From CBDUQI01 sp965369325 (GTDB taxonomy: Bacteria > Pseudomonadota > Gammaproteobacteria > Steroidobacterales > JBCBZW01), in the NCBI GenBank assembly GCA_965369325.1, contig CBDUQI010000259.1, forward strand, positions 1 through 7,003: a stretch of DNA of 7,003 nt. Direction: 5' to 3'. Every line of letters begins with the position of its first letter. Position 1 is the stretch's first letter. The notes under the pieces are model-generated. The model saw only the letters and a list, made by a program, of their open reading frames with translations. It was not told where the DNA came from and searched no databases. The translations under genes were made by a program, and so were the position numbers. Below are positions 1 through 5,909 of this stretch, piece by piece.

Positions 1-47
1 ATGCTGAGTCCGGGCAAAAGACGCTCACCAAAACTTTTGTCGACCAT
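1..47 (-). CDS. pilJ: PilJ-type chemoreceptor, N-terminal fragment (cut by window edge)
   Basis: A start ATG at 45-47 on the minus strand, preceded closely by a GGGGAAG ribosome binding site, opens a frame reading MVDKSFGERLLPGLS before the window ends. It lies 100 bases downstream of pilI on the same strand. In Chp loci the gene after pilI is pilJ, the membrane methyl-accepting receptor that senses pilus-related signals at the cell pole and feeds the ChpA kinase. Only 15 residues are visible, before any membrane segment, so the identity rests on position and on the good ribosome binding site, not on domain recognition. It could be another gene inserted in the locus. Confidence 0.6.
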   Translation of the reverse strand, partial: MVDKSFGERLLPGLS

Positions 48-73
48 CTACTTCCCCACCAAATGTCTCGTGC

Positions 74-95
74 GACGGCGTGCAACACTGCCGTC
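74..95 (-). promoter_or_regulatory. Inverted repeat upstream of pilJ
   Basis: GACGGC at 74-79 and GCCGTC at 90-95 form a perfect 6-base-pair stem with a 10-base loop in the pilI-pilJ gap, 27 bases before the pilJ start. No U-tract follows, so it does not resemble an intrinsic terminator. It could affect mRNA processing or stability between pilI and pilJ, or be chance in GC-rich DNA. Confidence 0.25.
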
Positions 96-116
96 TCGGT
101 TACTGTCGTGCGTAGG

Positions 117-126
117 CCGGCGCCGG
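117..126. repeat. 10-base GC palindrome in pilI-pilJ gap
   Basis: CCGGCGCCGG is a perfect palindrome 22 bases past the end of pilI. With the inverted repeat at 74-95, it means the 100-base gap carries two dyad elements. No function can be assigned, and short GC palindromes are common at this base composition. Confidence 0.2.
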
Positions 127-147
127 ATCACGGCGGCCTTCGAATCG

Positions 148-711
148 TTATGCCTGCGCGGCGTCCAAAAACGCCTCCGACTCCACCAACTTGTGCAAAT
201 CCAATACTGGCCAGCGGCGCCCATCCTGATTAAATGCACCGCTGATACAAGTATCCAACAATATTTCCCCTTGGGTTCTCGCGTTGCGCCGCTCGCTCTC
301 TAAAAAACGGCGAAAGCCATACACCTCATCCACGACCAGGCCGGCGGGAATCTGACGGTGATTCACCGCCAGCACGCGCGCGTTGCGCTCGGGCGCAGAG
401 GGCGCCTGCTCTACCAGCGAGCGCAGGTCGGACAACGGCAACAATTGCCCGCGGACGTTAGCCAAACCCATCACCCAGTGCTTAGCGCCCGGCACCGGCG
501 TGGCGCTCGGCAGCATCATCACCTCGCGCACCTGGGCGCGGGCAGCCAGCAGTGGGCGCTCGCCCACGCGAAAGGCGATCCCCACCCATTCGCGCTCATT
601 GTCTCCCACCCGGTCCTGTCCGACCCGAGCGGCGCGAGCGCGGCGCTGCATCTCCTGCAGCAACACAAACGGCTGTTCCTTATAGGTACGCAGGTTGCGT
701 TGCTTGCTCAT
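148..711 (-). CDS. pilI: PilI, CheW-like adaptor of the Chp pilus chemosensory system
   Basis: A 187-residue CheW-family protein, close to the 178 residues of P. aeruginosa PilI. CheW-like adaptors couple the receptor (PilJ) to the histidine kinase (ChpA) in polar arrays that control twitching motility. The CheW fold occupies roughly residues 40-178. The most recognisable stretch is GLANVRGQLLPLSDL at 82-96, followed by GLVVDEVYGF around 124-133 and a final WPVLDLHKLV strand at 167-176. The N-terminal 40 residues are basic and Gln-rich, a lead-in also seen in PilI. The start at 709-711 was chosen because GGAGA at 721-725 sits 9 bases upstream; an in-frame start 12 codons earlier has no clear ribosome binding site. 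It lies 42 bases after pilH and is probably co-transcribed with it. Confidence 0.9.
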   Translation of the reverse strand: MSKQRNLRTYKEQPFVLLQEMQRRARAARVGQDRVGDNEREWVGIAFRVGERPLLAARAQVREVMMLPSATPVPGAKHWVMGLANVRGQLLPLSDLRSLVEQAPSAPERNARVLAVNHRQIPAGLVVDEVYGFRRFLESERRNARTQGEILLDTCISGAFNQDGRRWPVLDLHKLVESEAFLDAAQA

Positions 712-753
712 CGGCTCATGTCTCCATGATTGCTCAAGGTGCCCCAATCGTCC

Positions 754-1119
754 CTACAGGGACAGCGCAGCGCGCGCTTTGGTGACCAGATCGTTCTCGG
801 AAACCGGTTTGACTAGAAAATCTACTGCACCCTGGCGCAGCGCCCAGATCCGATCGCTTTCCTCACTCTTAGTGGTGACCATAATCACCGGAATCTGCGA
901 GGTTGTCGGGTCTTTGGACAACTCACGGGTTGCTTGGAACCCGTTCAACTCCGGCATAATCACATCCATCAGGATCAAATCCGGCATGCAAGCCTTCGCT
1001 TTGGCCAGCCCTTCGGTCCCATCCTGGGCCGATTCGGTCTCAAATCCGTGCTTCTCCAGCGCGCACTTAAGCAAATGAATCTGCGTGGGCGAATCATCGA
1101 CAATCAGCACTAATGCCAT
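754..1119 (-). CDS. pilH: PilH, single-domain response regulator
   Basis: This 121-residue receiver-only protein has exactly the length of P. aeruginosa PilH and matches it closely, including the start (ILIVDDSPT-type), LMDVIMPELNGFQATREL and the IPVIMVTTK strand. Receiver residues are all present: acidic pocket Asp8-Asp9, phosphoacceptor Asp52, switch Thr82 or Thr83 and Lys104. It has no output domain. PilH works against PilG, either as a phosphate sink for the ChpA kinase or by favouring pilus retraction. The ATG at 1117-1119 has a GGAG ribosome binding site 6 bases upstream that overlaps the pilG stop region, so the two genes are probably translated in sequence from one message. Confidence 0.95.
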   Translation of the reverse strand: MALVLIVDDSPTQIHLLKCALEKHGFETESAQDGTEGLAKAKACMPDLILMDVIMPELNGFQATRELSKDPTTSQIPVIMVTTKSEESDRIWALRQGAVDFLVKPVSENDLVTKARAALSL

Positions 1120-1128
1120 TGAGGGCTC

Positions 1129-1524
1129 CTACCGCTCAACATGCCGCTGGATTGCACCCAGCAGCTCGTCCTTGGTGAACGGTTTGGTGAGGTACTGTTC
1201 AGACCCCACAATGCGCCCTCGGGCACGATCAAACAAACCGTCCTTACTGGACAACATGATGACCGGGGTAGAGCGAAACATCCTATTGTGCTTGATCAGC
1301 GAACAGGTCTCATACCCATTCAGGCGCGGCATCATGATGTCCACGAACACGATGTCAGGCTGATGATCGGCAATTTTAGCCAAAGCATCAAAGCCGTCCT
1401 CGGCAGTGTACACATCACAGCCTTCCTTGCTAAGCAGAGTTTCCGCCGTGCGACGGATCGTCTTGCTGTCATCAATCACCAGAACCTTCAAACCCTGAAA
1501 ACTCTGCCTGCTCTCACTACTCAA
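1129..1524 (-). CDS. pilG: PilG, single-domain response regulator of pilus extension
   Basis: A receiver-only regulator of 131 residues from the chosen start (P. aeruginosa PilG: 135). Long blocks match the family, notably IDDSKTIRRTAETLL, DGFDALAKIAD, FVDIMMPRLNGYET and TPVIMLSSKDGLFD. Phosphoacceptor Asp62, acidic Asp18-Asp19, Ser92 and Lys114 are intact. PilG phosphorylated by ChpA promotes pilus extension and, in Pseudomonas, cAMP synthesis. Start choice: a TTG at 1522-1524 has AAGGGAG 6 bases upstream, whereas the in-frame GTG seven codons earlier (1543-1545) has no ribosome binding site and lies inside a stable hairpin (1542-1560). TTG is therefore preferred, and the GTG would give 138 residues. 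It is the first gene of the minus-strand operon. Confidence 0.94.
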   Translation of the reverse strand: MSSESRQSFQGLKVLVIDDSKTIRRTAETLLSKEGCDVYTAEDGFDALAKIADHQPDIVFVDIMMPRLNGYETCSLIKHNRMFRSTPVIMLSSKDGLFDRARGRIVGSEQYLTKPFTKDELLGAIQRHVER

Positions 1525-1541
1525 TCGACGCTCCCTTAACG

Positions 1542-1560
1542 CCACGGCAATCGGCCGTGG
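1542..1560 (-). promoter_or_regulatory. Hairpin in the pilG leader
   Basis: CCACGGC at 1542-1548 pairs perfectly with GCCGTGG at 1554-1560 around a 5-base loop. In the pilG message the stem ends 17 bases before the preferred TTG start, just ahead of the AAGGGAG ribosome binding site, and includes the upstream in-frame GTG in one arm. It has no U-tract, so it is not a terminator. It could set ribosome access or protect the 5' end of the message. Confidence 0.4.
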
Positions 1561-1611
1561 TCGGTCCGAACGTTGCCAGATTTATCCTGCGTGCCGACCT
1601 AGCGGCTGCCT

Positions 1612-1651
1612 GACATGTGCCGATCGCCAACATACTGCGGACATCCGATCG
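1612..1651. repeat. Imperfect direct repeat GACAT-(3)-CCGATCG / GACATCCGATCG
   Basis: GACAT at 1612-1616 and CCGATCG at 1620-1626, three bases apart, recur as contiguous GACATCCGATCG at 1640-1651. The CCGATCG cores are 25 bases apart and each contains the palindrome CGATCG. The repeat lies next to the predicted pilG start of transcription, where a regulator could bind. The three-base difference argues against a strict operator pair. Confidence 0.25.
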
Positions 1652-1653
1652 AG

Positions 1654-1662
1654 CTTATAGCA
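1654..1662 (-). promoter_or_regulatory. Possible extended -10 promoter for pilG operon
   Basis: On the minus strand the sequence reads TGCTATAAG, a TGn extension followed by a five-of-six match to the sigma-70 -10 hexamer. No good -35 lies 16-18 bases upstream, which is tolerated by extended -10 promoters. Transcription would begin near 1647 and give pilG a leader of about 120 bases that contains the hairpin at 1542-1560. Confidence 0.35.
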
Positions 1663-1780
1663 CAAATGCGCGAGCATCATCTATGAACCCCCGCCCAGGC
1701 TTGCGCCGCCGTGCACTGATTCCACACAATACCGCTTATCAGCCTACGCGGCCGCACCGGACGCTTTGCGGAAATACCAG

Positions 1781-1809
1781 TTGAACAAAGCGCTGCGCTG
1801 TACGACTAT
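1781..1809 (+). promoter_or_regulatory. Weak promoter-like pair upstream of gshB
   Basis: TTGAAC at 1781-1786 is a good -35 (four of six, with TTGA intact), followed after 17 bases by GACTAT at 1804-1809, which matches the -10 consensus poorly. Spacing and position, about 40 bases before the gshB start, are right, but the weak -10 leaves this doubtful. Confidence 0.22.
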
Positions 1810-1851
1810 CGCGTCTGAAACTCGGCATTTCTGCATCATTTACGGGGCATT

Positions 1852-2820
1852 ATGACAAAATCCAAGCTCACCATCGGCGTCGTGATGGACCCGATCGAGT
1901 CGATCACGCCTAAAAAGGACAGCACCCTGGCGATGCTACTGGCGGCGGCGAGGCGGGATTGGGATATTCGCTACATGGAGCAGCCTGATCTGTGGATCAG
2001 CGATGGCCAGGCGCTGGCGCGCCAGCGCCCGCTGACGGTGCGCGACGATCTTCAGGACTGGTACCACCTGGGGGAGCCCCTGGTGGGCCCACTGGGCGAG
2101 CTGGACGTGATCCTCATGCGCAAGGATCCCCCGTTCGACATGGAGTTCGTCTATACCACTTATGTACTGGACTGCGCGCGCAACGCCGGTGCGCTAGTAG
2201 TGAACGAGCCCTCGGCCCTGCGCGACATGAATGAGAAGGTCTACACCGCCTGGTTCCCACACCTGTGCCCAGCGACCCTGATCGCACGCTCGATGGAGCG
2301 TTTGAAAGCCTTCGCCCAGGCCCATGGCAACGTGGTCGCCAAGCCACTGGACGGCATGGGCGGCGCCTCCGTGTTCCTGATCCGCGAGGGCGACCAGAAC
2401 ACAAATGTCATCCTGGAGACGCTCACCCGCGAGGGTGAAGGCTTTGCTATGGTGCAGGAGTATGTGCCCGATATAGCCATCGGCGGGGACAAACGCGTAC
2501 TGGTGGTAGACGGGCAACCAGTGCCTTACGGACTGGCCAGAATCCCCCCGGCAGACGATTTACGTGGCAATCTGGCCGTCGGCGGGCGCGGCGAAGGGCG
2601 TGCCCTAAGTGAGGCTGAGCGCCGGATTGCCGCCGAGGTAGGAGCGGAACTTGCCCGCCACGGCGTTCTGTTCGCAGGCCTGGACATCATTGGCGAGCGC
2701 CTAACCGAAATAAATGTGACTAGTCCCACCTGTATTCGTGAGCTGGATCGCGAGTTTGATCTGGACATCGCCGGACAATTGATGGACGCAATTGAACGGA
2801 GACTTGCCGATCGCGACTAA
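1852..2820 (+). CDS. gshB: Glutathione synthetase (ATP-grasp)
   Basis: GshB joins glycine to gamma-glutamylcysteine using ATP, the last step of cytosolic glutathione synthesis. The 322-residue product matches the E. coli enzyme (316) in length and motifs. The N-terminal domain has RKDPPFDMEFVYTTYVL (90-106) and VNEPSALRDMNEK (117-129). The ATP-grasp fold has Lys129 and Lys164, equivalent to E. coli Lys125 and Lys160, the glycine-rich loop KPLDGMGGAS (164-173), the VQEYVPDI strand (201-208) and the C-terminal EINVTSPTCIRE (286-297), where Glu286 and Asn288 are Mg ligands. The ATG at 1852 has a weak GGGG ribosome binding site. It is the first gene of the plus-strand operon and diverges from pilG, as in Pseudomonas. 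No damage is seen. Confidence 0.97.
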   Translation: MTKSKLTIGVVMDPIESITPKKDSTLAMLLAAARRDWDIRYMEQPDLWISDGQALARQRPLTVRDDLQDWYHLGEPLVGPLGELDVILMRKDPPFDMEFVYTTYVLDCARNAGALVVNEPSALRDMNEKVYTAWFPHLCPATLIARSMERLKAFAQAHGNVVAKPLDGMGGASVFLIREGDQNTNVILETLTREGEGFAMVQEYVPDIAIGGDKRVLVVDGQPVPYGLARIPPADDLRGNLAVGGRGEGRALSEAERRIAAEVGAELARHGVLFAGLDIIGERLTEINVTSPTCIRELDREFDLDIAGQLMDAIERRLADRD

Positions 2821-2830
2821 CGCGACATCC

Positions 2831-3739
2831 ATGGCCAGCAGTGCTGGACGCGCCGCCATTAAGAGCAGCAGCGCGGACCGCCTGGTGTACATGTTATTTA
2901 TCGCCACGCTGGCGCACGGGCTAGTGATTCTGGGGGTAAGCTTCGACTACGAGCCGCCCGCCGGATCCGACGCGCAGCCGCTGGAGGTAGCGCTGATCAG
3001 CGAGGATACCCAAGTAGATGCACCGCAGGATGCTCGCTACATCGCCCAGGCCAACCAGCGCGGCGCGGGTGAGCCAGTGCAGGACCGGGCAGGCGCTGAG
3101 GTCTCCCAAGCCAGCCCGTTCATGAACGAGGGCGAAGCCACAGCGCACGCGCCGCTGCTCAGCGACCCGGGCGAACTCGCGCCCCCGGAAGACGTCATCG
3201 TCAGCCCATCCGCAAACGATGCACAGCATGCATTGCCTAAACAAGTGAGTGAGCGCCCGGACACCGTCGCCATGCAGGCACGGTTGTGGCAGCCGACGCC
3301 GGACAGCGCGGTCCAGTTGGACGGCGACATGTTAGTGGTCCCTTCGGGTAACTATCCGGACGAACTGCTCGTGTCCGTGGATACACGCCGGGCCGACGTG
3401 GCGCTTTATCTGCAAACCTGGAAGGCCAAAATCGAGCAAGTCGGCACGCTGCACTTCCCCGACGCGGCGCGCCAGCAAGGCCTCTCAGGCAGCCCGGTGC
3501 TAGAGGTGGCAGTCGCCGCCGACGGTCGCCTGCGCCAAATTCTGGTCGTGCGCCCCTCTGCCCACAAATTGCTGGATCAAGCGGCGCTGCGCATTTTGCG
3601 CCTGGCCGCCCCGTTTGATCCGTTCCCGCAAGCCCTCGCCGGCGAGCACCAGACGCTACGCTTTATCTACGAGTGGCAGTTTATCGGCGGCGCACCTGTG
3701 GGTGGGCGCATGAGCTCAGCGGTACCGGAAACCCCTTAG
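2831..3739 (+). CDS. tonB: TonB-family energy transducer (TonB3-like)
   Basis: From ATG 2831 the protein has 302 residues: a short basic cytoplasmic start, one membrane anchor at about 18-38 (LVYMLFIATLAHGLVILGVSF), a long periplasmic region, and a TonB C-terminal domain at about 203-284 with VGTLHFPDAAR (204-214), LAAPFDPFP (258-266) and a closing YEWQF. TonB proteins pass proton-motive force from ExbBD to outer-membrane partners. The spacer is rich in Ala, Glu, Asp and Gln and lacks the Pro-Lys/Pro-Glu repeats of classical TonB. Position between gshB and yqgE matches P. aeruginosa tonB3, which is linked to twitching and pilus assembly, so a role there is plausible but inferred. The start is uncertain: a TTG at 2792, overlapping gshB by 29 bases, would add 13 residues, and neither start has a strong ribosome binding site. 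No exbB or exbD is nearby. Confidence 0.85.
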   Translation: MASSAGRAAIKSSSADRLVYMLFIATLAHGLVILGVSFDYEPPAGSDAQPLEVALISEDTQVDAPQDARYIAQANQRGAGEPVQDRAGAEVSQASPFMNEGEATAHAPLLSDPGELAPPEDVIVSPSANDAQHALPKQVSERPDTVAMQARLWQPTPDSAVQLDGDMLVVPSGNYPDELLVSVDTRRADVALYLQTWKAKIEQVGTLHFPDAARQQGLSGSPVLEVAVAADGRLRQILVVRPSAHKLLDQAALRILRLAAPFDPFPQALAGEHQTLRFIYEWQFIGGAPVGGRMSSAVPETP

Positions 3740-3769
3740 CCCACGTCCGATTTTTGCGCGTCGCGGAAA

Positions 3770-3798
3770 TTGCCGCCTTTGCCGCTATGAGCGATAAT
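3770..3798 (+). promoter_or_regulatory. Possible internal promoter before yqgE
   Basis: TTGCCG at 3770-3775 (four of six to the -35) and GATAAT at 3793-3798 (five of six to the -10) are 17 bases apart in the 65-base gap after the TonB-like gene. The expected transcription start, about 7 bases past the -10, falls at the ATG at 3805. It would let yqgE-ruvX-pyrB-pyrK be expressed apart from gshB. Confidence 0.38.
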
Positions 3799-3804
3799 GC
3801 GGCC

Positions 3805-4365
3805 ATGAGTCACTCAGACCTCACCAATCAACTTCTGATCGCCATGCCGGCGATGGACGATCCTAATTTTGCCCGTACGGTTACGCTCATTTGCGAGCAC
3901 AACGACGATGGCGCACTCGGGCTGATCATCAACCGTCGCGGCGCCATGCATCTAACCGATGTATTCGACCAATTGTCGCTTGATCACGACCCGTTCGAGG
4001 GCGGCAGCCAGCTGGTGCTAAGCGGTGGGCCAGTGCAAAAAGAGCGCGGCTTCGTGGTTCACGACGACATCCGCGAATGGGATTCCACCCTACAGGTGGC
4101 TGAGCACATCTCGGTCACGATGTCACGTGACATTCTGGCCGCCATGGCACGCGGAGATGGCCCTGAAAATGCCTTTGTCGCGTTGGGCTATGCGGGCTGG
4201 TCGCCTGGCCAGCTGGAGCAGGAAATCGGCGACAACGCCTGGCTTAGTGTGCCGGCGGATGAGCAGATTCTGTTCAGCACTCCGCTGGATGAGCGCTGGC
4301 AAGCGGCCGCCGGACTGCTGGGGGTTGATCTCAGTCTGCTCTCGCCCGATGTCGGTCACGCGTAG
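3805..4365 (+). CDS. yqgE: YqgE/AlgH family protein (UPF0301)
   Basis: At 186 residues it equals E. coli YqgE (187) and P. aeruginosa AlgH (189). Family blocks are clear: LLIAMPAMDDPNFARTV (10-26), a GALGLIINR strand (36-44), LSGGPVQKERGFVVH (72-86), ALGYAGWSPGQLEQEI (126-141) and DNAWLSVPAD (143-152). The biochemical role of this small cytosolic family is not settled; AlgH was first linked to alginate regulation. The gene is followed by ruvX here as in many proteobacteria. The ATG at 3805 fits the family length and a leaderless start, while an in-frame ATG at 3787 adds six residues. Neither has a ribosome binding site. Longer frames reaching back to 3673 enter the TonB-like gene and lose family similarity. 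Confidence 0.94.
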   Translation: MSHSDLTNQLLIAMPAMDDPNFARTVTLICEHNDDGALGLIINRRGAMHLTDVFDQLSLDHDPFEGGSQLVLSGGPVQKERGFVVHDDIREWDSTLQVAEHISVTMSRDILAAMARGDGPENAFVALGYAGWSPGQLEQEIGDNAWLSVPADEQILFSTPLDERWQAAAGLLGVDLSLLSPDVGHA

Positions 4366-4409
4366 TGACTCAGGCAGCGCCGCAGCGCCCGTGCGATTGT
4401 GCGGAGCGC

Positions 4410-4859
4410 ATGAGTACGTCTGAACAAACAGTTCTCGCCTTCGATTTTGGCTACAAACGCATTGGCGTCGCGGTCGGTCAGCTGATGATCGCCAGCTCGC
4501 AGGCCCTCACCACCCTGCGCGGTGATTGCCCAGGCCCCGACTGGTCCGCAATCGAGGCGTTGCTGAGCGAGTGGCAACCCAGCCAGCTGGTAGTGGGCCA
4601 TCCGCATCATGGCGATGGCAGCGATGCCCCTATCACTGCGGCGGCCGAAGCCTTCGCTCAGCAGTTGGGCGAGCGCGCCGGCTTTGCCCCCGCGTTGATC
4701 GACGAGCACCTCACCTCCTCAGAGGCACGCGCGATGCTGCGCGATCAACGACGGACGGGCCAGCGTAAACAACGCGTAAAGCGCGAGCAGATTGATGCTC
4801 TGGCAGCGCAACTGATTTTGCGCGACTGGTTATCTGCGCGCGGGGCGGTGCAATCCTGA
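4410..4859 (+). CDS. ruvX: RuvX/YqgF RNase H-fold nuclease
   Basis: A 149-residue RNase H-fold protein of the YqgF family, implicated in processing the 5' end of pre-16S rRNA and proposed to act as a Holliday junction resolvase. Acidic residues expected in the active site are present: Asp12 in FDFGYKRIGVAVG, Glu99 in DEHLTS, and Asp129 in the final helix (IDALAAQLIL). Two motifs depart from the usual pattern: VVGHPHHGDGS (61-71) stands where most members have VVGLP-x-x-x-DGS, and DEHLTS where DERLTT/S is usual. The ATG at 4410 gives the family length (E. coli 138) and has GGAG three bases upstream, which is close. A GTG at 4365, touching the yqgE stop, would add 15 residues without a ribosome binding site. 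Its TGA overlaps the pyrB ATG by one base. Confidence 0.92.
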   Translation: MSTSEQTVLAFDFGYKRIGVAVGQLMIASSQALTTLRGDCPGPDWSAIEALLSEWQPSQLVVGHPHHGDGSDAPITAAAEAFAQQLGERAGFAPALIDEHLTSSEARAMLRDQRRTGQRKQRVKREQIDALAAQLILRDWLSARGAVQS

Positions 4860-5893
4860 TGAGCACAGGCACGCCAGCCGCTCGCGATGGGGCGCTAAGA
4901 CACCTGCTCAGCCTGGAACATATGCCCACCGCGCAAATGGTCCGGTTGCTAGAGCGAGCGCAGGCGCTGCTGGAGGCCGACACCCACGCGCGCCTGCCAT
5001 ACGACACCCTGGCGGGCGCCACGGTGGTGAATCTGATGAGCGAGCCTAGCACCCGCACCCGCGCCTCGTTTGAGCTGGCGGCACGGCGCCTCGGTGGCGA
5101 AGTGCTGAACCTGGATGTCAGCAATTCCTCGCGCGAGAAAGGCGAGACGCTGCTGGATACGGTGTACACGCTGGAATCCATGCGCAGCGACATTTTCATC
5201 ATACGCACCGCCACGGTCGGCGCCCCGCAGATGATCGCGCAGCACGTCGGACCACGAGTGGCCGTCATCAGTGCCGGGGAAGCGAATCTGTCGCATCCCA
5301 CGCAGGGCTTGCTGGACATGCTCAGCATCCGCCAGCACAAACCGGATTTCGCCAACTTGGTGGTGTGCATCATCGGTGATATTGCGCACTCGCGCGTAGC
5401 GCGCTCAGCCGCCCATGCGCTGGGCTGCCTGGGGGTGGGCGAGCTGCGCATCGTCGCGCCCCCTGAGCTAATGCCGCCGGAGGATGCCTTTGCCGGTGCA
5501 CGGCGTTATCAGCAAATGGCCGAGGGATTAAAAGACGCCGACGTGATCATGACGCTGCGGATCCAGCGCGAGCGCATGGCCCAGAGCAGCACGCCGGATC
5601 CTGCCAAATTCCATGCGGCCTACGGTCTTGATAGCAAGCACCTGCGCCTCGCGCACCCGGATGCCATCGTGATGCACCCAGGGCCTATGATCCGAGGTTG
5701 CGAGATCGCGAGCGATGTGGCGGACGGCCCGCAATCAGTTATCCGCCAGCAAGTGCGCAACGGTGTTGCCGTACGTATGTCGATCCTGGAGCAGGTTTGG
5801 CAGACGCTGTGCGATACCGACGTAAAGATGCCGGCCCTTAGCAGTATCGAAATCGCCAAAAGCCGGGGCCTAGGGCGCAGGCGCATCAAATAA
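4859..5893 (+). CDS. pyrB: Aspartate carbamoyltransferase catalytic chain, divergent
   Basis: PyrB forms N-carbamoylaspartate from aspartate and carbamoyl phosphate in pyrimidine synthesis. The 344-residue product aligns through its length with the Pseudomonas enzyme. The carbamoyl phosphate loop SEPSTRTR (61-68), loop lysine in SSREKGET (90-97, Lys94), Arg116, HPTQ (146-149), IGDIAHSRVARS (172-183), TLRIQRER (232-239) and MHPG (272-275) are present. Four places differ from the usual pattern: MSEPST for FFEPST/FFENST, IIRTATVGA for a RH-containing loop, AGEANLSHPTQ for GGDGRHAHPTQ, and GPMIRG for GPINRG. The ATG shares a base with the ruvX stop (TGATG), so translation is probably coupled; there is no pyrR or pyrC neighbour and no pyrI. 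A short basic C-terminal tail ends the protein. Activity is likely but less certain than usual. Confidence 0.92.
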   Translation: MSTGTPAARDGALRHLLSLEHMPTAQMVRLLERAQALLEADTHARLPYDTLAGATVVNLMSEPSTRTRASFELAARRLGGEVLNLDVSNSSREKGETLLDTVYTLESMRSDIFIIRTATVGAPQMIAQHVGPRVAVISAGEANLSHPTQGLLDMLSIRQHKPDFANLVVCIIGDIAHSRVARSAAHALGCLGVGELRIVAPPELMPPEDAFAGARRYQQMAEGLKDADVIMTLRIQRERMAQSSTPDPAKFHAAYGLDSKHLRLAHPDAIVMHPGPMIRGCEIASDVADGPQSVIRQQVRNGVAVRMSILEQVWQTLCDTDVKMPALSSIEIAKSRGLGRRRIK

Positions 5894-5909
5894 CCGAATG
5901 AGGCCCAGT

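Larger units (their letters stand above)
1525..1851. other. Divergent intergenic region between pilG and gshB
   Basis: These 327 bases separate the two divergent operons and hold no convincing gene on either strand. They contain, from left to right, the hairpin next to the pilG start, an imperfect direct repeat around 1612-1651, an extended -10 for the pilG direction at 1654-1662, and a weak -35/-10 pair pointing to gshB at 1781-1809. A divergent promoter region is expected here from the gene layout. Confidence 0.7.

Noticed and set aside
1852..2820. Antisense frames within gshB (for example 2194-2517 and 2526-2768)
   Set aside because: They are short, without motifs, and opposite a textbook GshB coding sequence.
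3673..3804. Extended yqgE frame starting inside the TonB-like gene
   Set aside because: The extra residues overlap the TonB-family coding end in another frame and have no similarity to the YqgE family; the family begins near 3787-3805.
4365..4409. GTG start for ruvX overlapping the yqgE stop
   Set aside because: It has no ribosome binding site and would add 15 residues not seen in the family; the ATG at 4410 fits better, although stop/start overlap keeps it possible.
4711..5451. Long minus-strand frame of 246 codons across ruvX and pyrB
   Set aside because: It is antisense to two clearly recognised genes, is Arg/Ser/Ala-rich without any family motif, and is the kind of frame GC-rich codon use creates.
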